Assembly: GCA_037952775.1 (NCBI GenBank)
Contig: JBANAY010000003.1
Coordinates: forward strand, 12,152,001-12,216,000
Source: Clonostachys chloroleuca
Lineage: Eukaryota > Ascomycota > Sordariomycetes > Hypocreales > Bionectriaceae
Length of the DNA stretch: 64,000 nt
Direction of reading: 5' to 3'
Under the pieces are notes generated by a model. It saw only the letters and a list, made by a program, of their open reading frames with translations. It made no database searches and had not been told where the DNA came from. Shown here piece by piece: positions 33,973-44,785 of this stretch. How positions within the stretch are numbered: the stretch's first letter is position 1; each line of letters opens with the position of its first letter. The position numbers were made by a program, and so were the translations under genes.

Positions 33973-35488
33973 TGTTTTTTTTGTAGGTAGTTTTTTTGTA
34001 GTTTTTTTTGTTGAAAAAATCTCAATTTTTCGTTGATCCTCATACTGAATTACCTATGATGTGTGACCGTAAGAATGATTCACAATTGATATTTGGCTTT
34101 GCCATCTTATTTCCAGGCCGCGATAACAGTCTGCAGCATATGGCAACCTAACGCCAGCACTAGTTTTGGAACGAACACATACTGCTGATTGTCATGGCGG
34201 AAGACGATCTAGATTCGTAGCCATCTCTAGTGTTACGAGCAGATATGCAAGCCAGGTCTCTACGAATTAGCTAAACTACCGGCATCTGCCAAGTTAGCTA
34301 CATCATGATCACATGCTATCCTAATAGACAGACAAGTAGGTCGAGTCCCTACGAGTTGACTGTCGCAACAGCTGGCTGCTGGGCTTGGCATACAGCAATA
34401 CTTCATCTTGATAGTAGACAGTTTGCAGCTGTCGCTACGGATGATATCTAAGCTGGCTGTAATTAATCGTTCGTCTTCGCAGCAGACAGGGAGGTCTGGT
34501 CCATAACGATCACTCGTGTAAACAGTAGACAGCTAGGCAGGCTGCCTGCGGACTGACTACATGTAGCTCCACGCCCGACGGCTAGACCTGAGAGAATCTA
34601 TCCATGCAGACCACCGGATCAATTCAGCGCGATATACGTATCTACGAGAGGCTTCTATCGCGGATAGCTTCCTCAGGTTTATGCGCTACAGGCTCGTAAG
34701 GACAGAGAGGCCGCGGGTTTGCGATGGAGCTATCAAACTCGTGGCTTCGAATAGGCGCGCTTTAGGATTTTGACGGTTGGGCTGTCCCGGCTGGAAGGCT
34801 CGCGCGGACGGGCTCGTCCGTTTCTCACGATACAGATATCCGTAGCCACGAGTTAGAACAGACAGCTCTTTCGTTGGCTCACGATACAGCTACCGAGCTA
34901 TCTAGCTGGTCAAAGGGACAGCTGCATGGCGGGATAGCCACTACAGCCCTATCTGTTGAGAGTGATCTCCCAGATCGCCTCGTAGGTCGTTAAGGCGCAT
35001 GTACGAGTGGTCGTAAGAGCCCCAACAGGGGGGTATGCTGTGAGATAGAAACCTCTTAAGATCGCCGGTAGGGTCATTCTACCATCAGTATTACTTGCTC
35101 ACTTCGCTCTTTATCGCCTTCTGACCCCTCTTTCAAGCTGGTCTTAGCGACTGACTTTTGCACTCGCACCCATGACTCCCAGGGTAGCGGGAATAATTAA
35201 AAAAAATAAGAGAAAAAAGAAAACCCAGCCAAAATCCACCTCCTAAATCGAAGTCTTCGAGAGATGGAAATCGGTCGGCCATGGTGAGAGCAAGAATAAC
35301 CAGCTATGCGTGATCCTGTGAAAATACACTCGAGGGAGAAGGAATCGTGTCGTGGACAAAGTAGATAAAGACAGCTAGAAGACAGCTTTCACAAAGTTGG
35401 TTCCTCCTCTTGACTTAGGTAAAGTTTCTGGCGCTGCTGGGTGGAACTGCCGGGCGATAACTGTACATCCCTTCCCCTTCCTTTCCGT
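33973..35488. other. Frame-poor region, possible decayed repeat
   Basis: From 33.97 to 35.53 kb neither strand has an open frame of 60 codons. It begins with poly-T tracts (33975-34015) and continues with stop-rich sequence full of CTAG/TAGC words. A short inverted repeat (AACTCGTGGCT near 34738 and AGCCACGAGTT near 34853) and a direct repeat CTCACGATACAG (near 34826 and 34880) are visible. The composition is compatible with a mutated transposon remnant, but no transposase motif was recognised. Confidence 0.45.
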
Positions 35489-35714
35489 CCACATGTGTGT
35501 GTGGAGTGTGCCACTCCAAGTCAGACTCAAGCTCGTCTCCCTACGCTTGCAAAGGCATCAAGGGTCTGAGACTTGAAGAAATGAAGAGAGATTGTATGAA
35601 ACTCCCACGTGAATAAATATATCGCTTCATTCTCTATCCACATGTGTTTGTAGAATGTGCTGCTCAAAGGTAGACCCAAGTTCGTCCACCTGTGCTCGAA
35701 AAGGTTTTGAGAGT
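35489..35714. repeat. Diverged direct duplication, offset 149 bp
   Basis: Segments 35489-35565 and 35638-35714 align over about 77 bp, both starting CCACATGTGT. Substitutions include several G-to-A or C-to-T changes (GTGGAGTGTGCC versus GTAGAATGTGCT). Confidence 0.6.
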
Positions 35715-37109
35715 TTCCAAAGAACTCGTTGCAAAAAGTGTAAAGGCCAGGGCTAGAGAGCTTGATGCTCCTCCAAGAGCTTGGCTGCTCCAAATTGAAT
35801 CACTTGTGAACAGAGAAGGCGCTGAGATTGCGGTTGGCTTGACGCGACAAACAGCGAGGGCTGCACACGTGTCAGTGTGAGTGTTCTGGTCAAGAGACTG
35901 CTGGTACTCACTGACTTGGTATCTGGAAAGCTTTGAGCTTGGTGTACTGAAGTGGTTGGACTGGTGTGATAGATGAACGAAGGAAGCTGTGTGTGTAGTA
36001 GCGCCTTCCCCCCCTATTCTCGTTACTTTCCCCTCTCCCTCGAGTGGACGGAGAGAGTGTGAAAAAGATTCTGCCAATATTTCCTTCCATGGATGAGTTT
36101 AACCACTTAGAGAAGAGTACTGATCAAGAACTGCCGAACAGCCATTGACCTAAACCACCGCAAACAGGAACCATTCATTTGGAGACGCGATAGCAAAGAA
36201 AGTAGAAAGAAGAGGCACCGCCTAGGACGGCAGCATAAGGGAATATGAAGCACACGAATTGATACTACCTACATAGTTGCGATGGTTGCATTTCAGATCT
36301 GTCCCATTTGGCGCAGTAATGAACCATAAAGGAACCAGCCATACATTGCGGCGTCGCGACTCTTTCGCCGGCATGGCTTTCCTCCTAGACAGTAATCCTT
36401 CTCTTTCTTCTTCTTCCTTTTATTGGCAAGCTTCACTCCCCTATGTTTGTGTTCATACTTGGCCGATTCGCGCAACACAAGTCCGCCTTTGTCAAAAGAC
36501 CGCAAAAAGCACGATGCTCATCGCCTAGCACGGTGAGGTCGGAGTGTCCCTTCCCGAGCTCAACACCAGTTGTAAGTGGGTTTAATTAAGGGGGCTTCCG
36601 ACTTACCCCAGTGGTGCTGCTTGTTACCTATTTGGCGGCGGGCTAGGCTCCTCGGGGGCAACAGGGAGTTGCCTACAAGCATCCATGTTTGAGCACGATC
36701 AGGGGAAGGAAGACGTCGTGCTGCAGAATGATATGTAAGTAGGTCTGATGAAGTGAGCATGTCATCCTTGGGAAACGATAAAAAAAATGTGTGGTTTTGG
36801 ATAGTCTCCTGGCTCGCCGTGGTGTCCGTTAGGTTTTGGTCGCGTTCGGCGCAAGCTAAACGAGCGAAAGCCTTGTTTGTTGCTTCTATTTATGAACTCA
36901 GATTGATCGTCCTTAGGTTCCGTGAATCGATTGGGACTAGACCGTGGATGAGAAAGAGAGAAATTAAAGTTCACTAAGGGGAGTCACAGGAAGGGAAGAG
37001 TCTGAGATTAGGTATTTTGTTCGATTTCGTGTTATGATATCCATTTTCCCTATGCTATGTCGACCAATGCATGCCTATGATGAAAACCAAAACAAAATTT
37101 GCCCGTTGT
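35715..37109. other. Intergenic, no supported gene
   Basis: Open frames up to 137 codons (for example 35664-36077 on the minus strand) lack motifs and sensible splice partners. It ends in the 3' flank of NCA2. Confidence 0.5.
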
Positions 37110-39199
37110 CTATCTCAGCCACCTAATGTAGGCCCAACGAAGACGTTCCAGGGCTTTCTGTTGAACTTGGATCCCCTTGATGTTTGCCAGATCGTCCAGA
37201 TCCTCAAGAAATTCCCTTTCAATCTCGCGAGGCATCAGTCTGCGGGCTAGATTCCTGAGTAAGTGCACCTCGCAAAGAAGCAAGCCATGATCCTTGTATG
37301 AGAGAACATTGCTCTCCGTCGGGCGCGCCTCCGCGAGGATGCGGTCAATGTTGCGAAGAACACGAACGGCATGTCCGGATTTCCTAGCCTGTCGCCTCCC
37401 GGAGCGGCCTCCAAAGACGCCGCGGAGATACTGGAAGAGGCCGATGGAGACGAGAATACCAGGTGTCAGACCTACGAAGCCGAAAACCAGTTCTTGACTT
37501 TTCAAGAGGGAGTCGATGCCGGTCATTGCAACTTCAAGATCCACCTTGGTTTTTTGAACCTGTATCAGGAGCGAGCGGACAAGGTCGCCTCGAAGGGCGC
37601 CGACAAATGGGCTGCGGAGGTCCTTCTCATATGCTTTAAGAACGGGTGTGACATCCCCCTCGGCAACCTTGGAGCGAATCTCGGCAATCTGAACCTCTGA
37701 AAGCGACGAACTTTCAACTGCAAAATGAGGCTTATCGATTGCGAAATCAACCACCATGCGTTCTAAGCTTTCCCGGTCCGCCTTGAGGCTATCTCTGCTC
37801 ATGATGGCGATTTCGCTTGATTCATCGTGGCGAATAGTCCGAATAACTTTGTGCGTCGGCTCGATGACCCAGTTCAGCCAGAAATCCCGCACTGTTGATC
37901 CAAGTTCCGTGATCCAAGTAATAATCTCTGCCTTGCGATTCACCAGAATCTTCAGGATGGTTGTTGATGAGAGCAGACCGACGATACCTGGCAGCCAATA
38001 TCGCACAAGGAGTGAAGGCCGCCCATTTTCAGTTGTCAGTTTCTTCATCGCAATCTTATGCTGTGGAAGGACCTCGTCAATGATGGAGAGAAGGCGGCGG
38101 GCAAGAATCGTTGGTCGATTAGACGTGATCGTCTCCTCGACATGAACGGAAAGCTCAGGGTCTTCCTCGACACCAGCGAAGACCTTATCCTCAAAGTCAT
38201 TGATGCTAATGTCCAAATGAGAGACCTCCGCAAGGATCATGTCAATAAGCGCAACGCTGCGCTCAACAACCCCTTTGAGATCATGATGATCTTGTATCAT
38301 CATCTGAGACTTATCATCGTCGATCTCGAACTGAAGACCCTCATCCATTAGCACACCAAGTCCACTGGCCGTAATTTCCCTCAACTTCTTCAACTGAGCT
38401 TGTTTGCGTCTGGCCTCTGCCCTGGAAAATGCGACGGGAGAAAGAACTTTTCTTTGGATATTGGAAAACGAGCGCTCTCGGATACTATCGCGGACAATCG
38501 TATAGAATTGGCCCCACTCGCGAGACAATCGCGAACGCGTCGAGTCTACAAAGTCGGAGGTTGAGCCCAGTGAAGTCGTCGCAGAGCTAAATCTAGCATG
38601 GGCCGTGATATATACATCTTGAGACCAAGCCCAGAATCTCACTGGCGATATTTGTACAGTGTAGAGGCTGCTGTACGAATATGAGCTGAGAATCTCATCC
38701 CAATACCAGATGTCATTGCTCAAAGGGATGATCTGTTCCAGCAGAGTATTGAGAATGACACCGTAGAGCTGAACAGTGGCCTTGCTGACTAGAAGCCACT
38801 CTACTTCATTTTCGTAAGGGCTCTTTACGCTGGCTTCGTTAACCTTGAGAGCCTGTTCAGGTATCCCTGATTTTGTGAGCAGGGCCTTGATCCGGGATGT
38901 TGATAGCAGAGCATCCTGGGTGCCAGTTGTGCCGAACGACTGGACAATTCGCAGAAGACGATTAAGGTGGGGGGCCGCAAATGCATCAGCGATAGAGAAG
39001 CTCTGGTCCTCAGCCTCATAACCACCCTCATCAGACGATGCCTCAGCTGAGATGACAGGCAGCCGGTCCAAGTAGGCATCTAGACGCCGTACTTGGCTGT
39101 TTGCGCCAAGAGGATGGCCCTGGTCAGCAAGTAGAAATCAACAGCCATTGGGCAGAGAGGGGGAGGCAGCAGGGGAACAAACTCTGAGACGAGTGACAT
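37110..39199 (-). CDS. NCA2: NCA2-family mitochondrial protein (nuclear control of ATPase 2)
   Basis: Two exons, 39199-39183 and 39096-37110, give 667 residues. Yeast Nca2 acts in mitochondria and influences expression of the mtDNA-encoded ATP synthase subunits Atp6/Atp8. The C-terminal two thirds is the NCA2 domain, with a hydrophobic helix near residue 365 (LPGIVGLLSSTTILKILV) and a second near 555 (VFGFVGLTPGILVSIGLFQY). The start was fixed by splicing a 17-nt exon to 39096, producing MSLVSDQVRRLDAYLDRL, which resembles fungal NCA2 N-termini; the frame at 39071 starts with TTG, not ATG. The 86-nt intron uses a GTTTGT donor and CAG acceptor. Confidence 0.9.
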
Positions 39200-41425
39200 G
39201 ATGGCCGGTCGTGTGAGGTGATCCGGGAGCTTTTCTGCCGGTGCGGAGACGGACGCAGAGGCGGTGCGTTGCCGCAGGCGGTCTCAAAGTCGGACCAGAA
39301 TAATATTTTTTTCGAGGAAAACGAATTCGAAGGCCGGGTGTGGCTCTGACAAACCGATTGAGCCAGTGAAACGCAGGCAAGAAGAAGTTCCGGGTCGTGA
39401 AATGCAGGGTTCGAACAGGCGGATAATCAGACCCCAGATCCGAATCGTTTAAACACCGCCTTTTTCATCTATCAACTGGCAAGGGTCAGACAGCGAGGGC
39501 AGGATTATGCCCGCCAATTCAAGTCGCCTCCTGTTCGCCGGAATCGGGCTGCGCGTGATTTAATGCGCGTCTGGATGGCCAAAACATCTAAGCAAAGAAT
39601 GTATGGCAATGAGAACAAAGACGACGTCAATTGGAGCAAATGCAACAGCAATCGTCATTAGCTTGCGGGTTGGAGCGAGTGTGGAGCAAGTGATCTCATC
39701 ACTAAAAAACCGTTTGGGGTACGTACATGGACGCATGCAAGGAAGACCAACACGTACATTTACATTAGCAAGGCAAGCAGGTACAGACATCTGATCACAT
39801 TTCCTATTATCATGTCTCAAATGTTTGGTGAATCAGTGATAAGTAGGCAGAGATTCGGTATTGATACGCGCATCAATGAGCAAGCCCAATGCGATCCAAA
39901 GGATTTATTATTCCCCAAGACTGATGCACCTGGGCTACATAGTCGACACGGAACAATCCTCTATTCTGCAACTCGATGCGCAGGTTGGTGTTAGTTATGT
40001 CCATAGCAGCCAAGTAGGGATGTTGATGGCTGCTACCCGAACGCGAATTCGAAGGGTCCCTTGGTGAGCTTCGGTGGCGTAGCATGATTCAGATCTGGAG
40101 GAGTTGTGGCTGGTGGACAGGTTGAGCAGGGGTGGTTGTTCCCGTCTCCCACTCATCAATCTCACGATTGCGCCCATGGCAAAGGAAAAGAGACAAATGA
40201 ATGAGATCCCACGGAAGATTCAGCCTCTGGGATTGTGCATGTGTATTCTTTAGGTTGGATTAACGCCTTGTCCAGTTGGTCAAGTATGATGTGGTACGTG
40301 GCTGTTCGTTTTCTTTCGCGCCTGACACCTCAGTTCCCAGCCTTGTAGAATAGCCAACAGTTGGATATCCGAATGTAAAATGATGATGAGCATATACGGC
40401 CAACTTGCCCGAAGGATACCAGATGAGTGAAGCTGTTTGAAAGGCAACATAAGGTTTAGCGATTTTTAGTCAGCGGTTGGACGTACTGGAGGCGTTTGGC
40501 CTTGGGCCTGCCTTTCGTGAAGCATGGAAAGCTTCATTTCTAGCTCCGGGAACAACTATCACTCCAAGGGAGTGCAATTGCTTTGTTCATGGATAGCTGG
40601 GGCAGATTTTTTTGCCTGTTTCTCTGTAATGCATCCATATCGTACCTACCTATAGCTAACATAGAAACGATAGTTCGGTTGGGTGCTGCGACTATATCGA
40701 GAGTGGCGTATTCATGATGCAAGTATGCTGTCGTTTGCCGAACTCGAGTTCGCAGCGCTATGCTCGGTGAGTTTCAGGCGGATAATGCAAGATTGTAGAT
40801 GTGGCGCAGATGTGGCTGATGGAGGGGACGGGCAATAATTGGGCCCTCCACCCACTCACACGATGTCGTATTCGGGTTTACCAGTAATGCTGCTGTAGGT
40901 CCCCATACCTAGGAGCGTGGGTGGGTGCCATTGCACCCGAGCCATGGCGCTAGGGGGAAAATCATCTGATCGGGACGGAGCCGGAAAGCTATCTGGGTGC
41001 GTGGTCTCATTTTTCGGAACCTACAGCTGGATCGCTGTAGGGCCCTTGGTGCCCCTCCTCCAGGGCCACATAGCGCTAAACAAGTGCCACGGTCAAATAC
41101 AATTCAGGCCATTGGCTCCCCTGTCCGCCAGGGGGACGCACTACGAGATGGTGTCTCTCTTCCCGGGTGGAGGGGCAGGGTCCCTCTCTTTATTCTTCTG
41201 CCAGGGACTCCTGATCCCATAAAAATTAAATTCGAATGATAAAACCAGCAGCCCGCCGCCAACTCCCACCGATTCTTTTTTCTTGAGACCTCAAGCCCTC
41301 TTCTTCCAGCCCGTCATCGCCCTTCATCAATCATTCCTTCCACTCGGTGAAAGCACGATACGCTTTGGCAGCAGGGGGATCAGTTTCCTTTCTTCATTCC
41401 CACATCTCAGTTCGAGGTTTCCATC
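39200..41425. other. Divergent intergenic region NCA2 / ERG25
   Basis: 2.2 kb without supported genes. Short open frames only. An AT-rich TATA-like stretch (CATAAAAATTAAA, near 41219) lies about 200 bp upstream of the ERG25 start. Confidence 0.55.
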
Positions 41426-42485
41426 ATGGCGGCAGTGTGAGTAGCTCCATCCCCTCATCTTTGTGCCTCCTTTGCGACCGCTTCTAACACGAGCGGTTCA
41501 ATTACAGCACCGGCACCTTGAACGCCCTCAACCAGACTCAGGGCTATTTCGAAGTCCTCGAGGAAGTCACCAAGTACAATGTTCAGCTCAGCTACTTGGA
41601 GAAGCTCTGGGCCGTACGTTCCGTCCCCCGTCGAATTGATGCCAATCGCGAGCCCCAACCAAACGACGATACTGACAACCATTCTAGGCATGGTACCTCT
41701 ACATGCAAAATGATATCCTCGCAACTGGTGTCATGAGCTTTGTCATCCACGAGCTTATCTATTTCGGTCGTTGCATTCCCTATATGGCGATGGACTACAT
41801 CCCCTACTTTGAAAAATACAGGATCCAGAAGCAAAAGGTTCCCACCCTGAGGGAACAGTGGGACTGCGCCCTCATCGTCCTTGTCAGCCACTTTACCGCC
41901 GAACTTCCTCAGATCTGGTTCTTCCACCCTGTTGCCACCTGGTGTGGCATCGAATACGGCGTTCCCTTCCCTTCTTGGTTCACAATGGCCTGGCAGATTA
42001 CGGTCGCCTTTATCTTGGAGGATGCCTGGCACTACTGGTTCCACCGTACTCTTCACTACGGTCCCCTTTACAAGGCCATCCACAAGATGCACCACACCTA
42101 CTCTGCTCCCTTCGGTCTTGCTGCTGAGTATGCTTCTCCTATTGAGACCATGCTTCTCGGTATCGGCGTTGTTGGAGCTCCCCTCGTCATCCTGTACTTT
42201 ACTGGCGAACTCCACCTCTTCACCATGTATGTCTGGATCACCCTTCGTCTCTTCCAGGCCATCGATGCCCACAGCGGCTACGACTTCCCCTGGAGCTTGC
42301 GCCACTTCCTCCCCGTCTGGGCTGGTGCCGAGCACCACGATCTCCACCACGAGAAGTTCATCGGCAACTACGCTTCCAGCTTCCGCTGGTGGGACTACTG
42401 CCTGGACACCGAGGCCGGCGCCGAGGCTCACAAGCGTAGACGCGAGAAGAAGATGGCCCAGCTCAAGAGCAAGAAGGCCCAGTAA
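41426..42485 (+). CDS. ERG25: C-4 methylsterol oxidase
   Basis: Three exons (41426-41436, 41508-41613, 41688-42485) encode 304 residues. It removes the C-4 methyl groups of 4,4-dimethylsterols in the ER during ergosterol synthesis, together with Erg26 and Erg27. The fatty-acid-hydroxylase histidine boxes that bind two irons are complete: [18 protein letters not shown] and [11 protein letters not shown]. Several membrane helices are visible (for example [13 protein letters not shown] and [18 protein letters not shown]). The C-terminus is lysine-rich ([16 protein letters not shown]), consistent with ER retention. The first exon holds only 11 coding bases. Converges with the dehydratase gene. 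Confidence 0.96.
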
Positions 42486-42967
42486 ACTATATCGTTTCGC
42501 GACGGCATAGTTCTTGGAAATGATAACCTATTTCAGCCTACCATACTTATCTATGGGAAGGCAAAATCGCAATTACTTGGACGACGAAATGAAGGATAGT
42601 GGCAATTGGAGAAACTGAATTTTTTTTTTGCAGTATTAGATTTAATAATATCCATTCTCATGGCAGATCAGTTCTAGCAAGGACAAACGCTGTCCCTTCA
42701 ACACAGATTGGAGTGCTACGTTTGAGCCCCAACTTTCTTTCTCCTGTATATAGAAGGAAACAAACCAAAGGAACAACCAAAAGAATTACGAGGGTTGGGA
42801 ATAAGTACATAATCTTTCGTTAAATAAACTCTCAATTATAAGAAGCACATTGTAGTATTTAGCTGTACTAAAATGGCTGGATTTGAGTATACATGCGTAT
42901 TATTACATTATCAGGGCTCTGGCCTGGATCCGATGCAACGGAACCCATGAACCTGCTTCCGCTTGGG
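42486..42967. other. Convergent spacer ERG25 / dehydratase
   Basis: AT-rich 3' flanks; no coding or repeat signal noticed. Confidence 0.6.
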
Positions 42968-43629
42968 CTATTTCTTGGGCGTGCAGCAATCGCCTGCGGA
43001 CACCGTAGCACTGTCTGCGAGATTCCTGATTTCACATGTTACAGGTTCTGGTTCCACTTCTCCAAAGTCTTTGGCGATGGAGTCGCACAGTGAGGCCAGC
43101 TCAAGGTCCTTGGTGGAGAGGCCTTTGGGGTTGTGCGTAGTCCATCGAATAAACGTGGTGTTATATACCTAGTGCGAAATGGCATCAGCAAGGTTTAACC
43201 TTGGGGAGGAGAACAAATAAAAATGAACCAACATTTGACCACTCAGGGTGGTGGTTTTTGACCTTGCACTGCAGAGACACGGCTGTCATGAAGTCCTGTT
43301 TGTAGTTTCAGATTAGGTATTAAGGTCATGGAGTTCTAATAGGGACAGTGCTTTGAGGATCAACGTACCCAAGTCTTGGCAAAGGTTTTGAACTTGAAGC
43401 TCCGCTCGAGGCCCTCGCCTTCTGAGGTCAGCGTCCAACGGCCGCCCTCAGAGGACAGAAGCGACTGGAGGCTTGACAGCGCTGTCGCCTCGTCGGTACC
43501 CTTAGAAAAGCGCGGCGATACCTGGAGGCCGGCCATGGTGGTTGAAAAGAAGTGGCGGGTGTTGGCATTCCTAAGAAGAGGTCGGATGATTAGATTGCGA
43601 AGAGGTGCCTTGTGAAAAAAAGCGAGCAT
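42968..43629 (-). CDS. Pterin-4a-carbinolamine dehydratase, probably mitochondrial
   Basis: Three exons (43629-43369, 43295-43233, 43168-42968), all phase 0, give 174 residues. The enzyme dehydrates 4a-hydroxytetrahydrobiopterin; in fungi lacking phenylalanine hydroxylase the DCoH fold may have another role. The active-site motif KNHHPEWSNVYN is present, followed by TTHNPKGLSTKDLELA. The first 33 residues are basic and hydrophobic (HKAPLRNLIIRPLLRNANTRHFF) like a mitochondrial presequence; an internal ATG at MAGLQVSPRF could yield a cytosolic form. The C-terminal 35 residues are longer than in the minimal family and end in CCTPKK. Confidence 0.88.
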
Positions 43630-44785
43630 CTTGGCATCAAATCGGATTGATGATCAAGAGATCTTGTGAGGGACTGTGTGTCCTATTCAGATAGAGGGTT
43701 GATGCCCGTCGCATTACAGGCGCCCCTCATACCCCTCCCAGCTCCTTTGGCAGATTACATAATCCCTTGAGGCTGTTGACATTTCTCTACCGGTAGTCCA
43801 TGAGAATTGATACACCGAGTGAGTTAATTCCCGCGATTGCATGAAATCCTTCGTTCGCCTATCTCGGGGTAATGAGAGTGGAGGAAACGCGATGATACCG
43901 TTCCATCAACCAACTATGTTGTATGTACAAGTTCCTTGCAGGGGTAGCGAACATCAGATATCGACAACACGGCCTGATGCAAGATTATGGGAGACTTTCC
44001 AGCCCTAAATGTTACGTTATATCGGTCGCGTACTTCCTGCTGCCTTGCACTCCCGATACTTCTGCTCATCAGAACATGATGGAAATATCTTAAATTTAGC
44101 AACTGGGCGGGTAAATGCTACAGAACGAGCTCGGCTTACCAACAACCACCTGCAGCACAAGCGCTGCATGAACCCTCTAAATCCAAAATAGGAACTGGAA
44201 GTTCCCACTTTGCACAATGAAGCTTACCAACAGTCTTCCCTCTGCCCCATAGGGAATCCCCAAATTAGAAAATCTCTCTGGTGATAGCTTCGAATCACTG
44301 AATCAACCGCACTAGTGTTGTGACTATGAGGGCGTGACAAATCCACACCCACATGCCTTGAACGAGACTTGACCCCTCTTGGGTCTACCTCCTCGTCTAC
44401 ATGAAATTGTTAATCCAGAAGGGTTAAGCTGATCCTTTAGCAACCGGATTTGTTGGCTTGGCCTATGACCTTTTCATGTCTTGCCTGCCAAAACTCTATG
44501 GATCTAGTAGGGATAAATCGCCGTATGACCTGCCTTGGTGAACCAACAGGAGAAAATGTTTTCCCTCTGGGAACCCCTGCATGCATATTCTGCCTTGCGC
44601 GACCCTCTTCTTAGTCCCCTCGAATGACCAACGGAGCGAGAACGCGGTACCGAGGTGGAGAGGAATGTTGATGATATATGGCTTGGGAGATGCTGAAAAT
44701 GAGTGTTCAGAACACCAAACAACCTCTCTATTATTTTCGAACTCAATTTCTCTTCCCCAATTAAGCACACGGGAAATAATCAACG
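43630..44785. other. Divergent intergenic region
   Basis: Between the dehydratase and the lysine-rich protein. No supported gene. A TATA-like GATATATGG lies near 44673, about 110 bp before the next ATG. Confidence 0.55.

Noticed and set aside
39409..39440. GGTTCGAA resembling a tRNA T-arm
   Set aside because: No matching acceptor, D-arm or anticodon arm around it.
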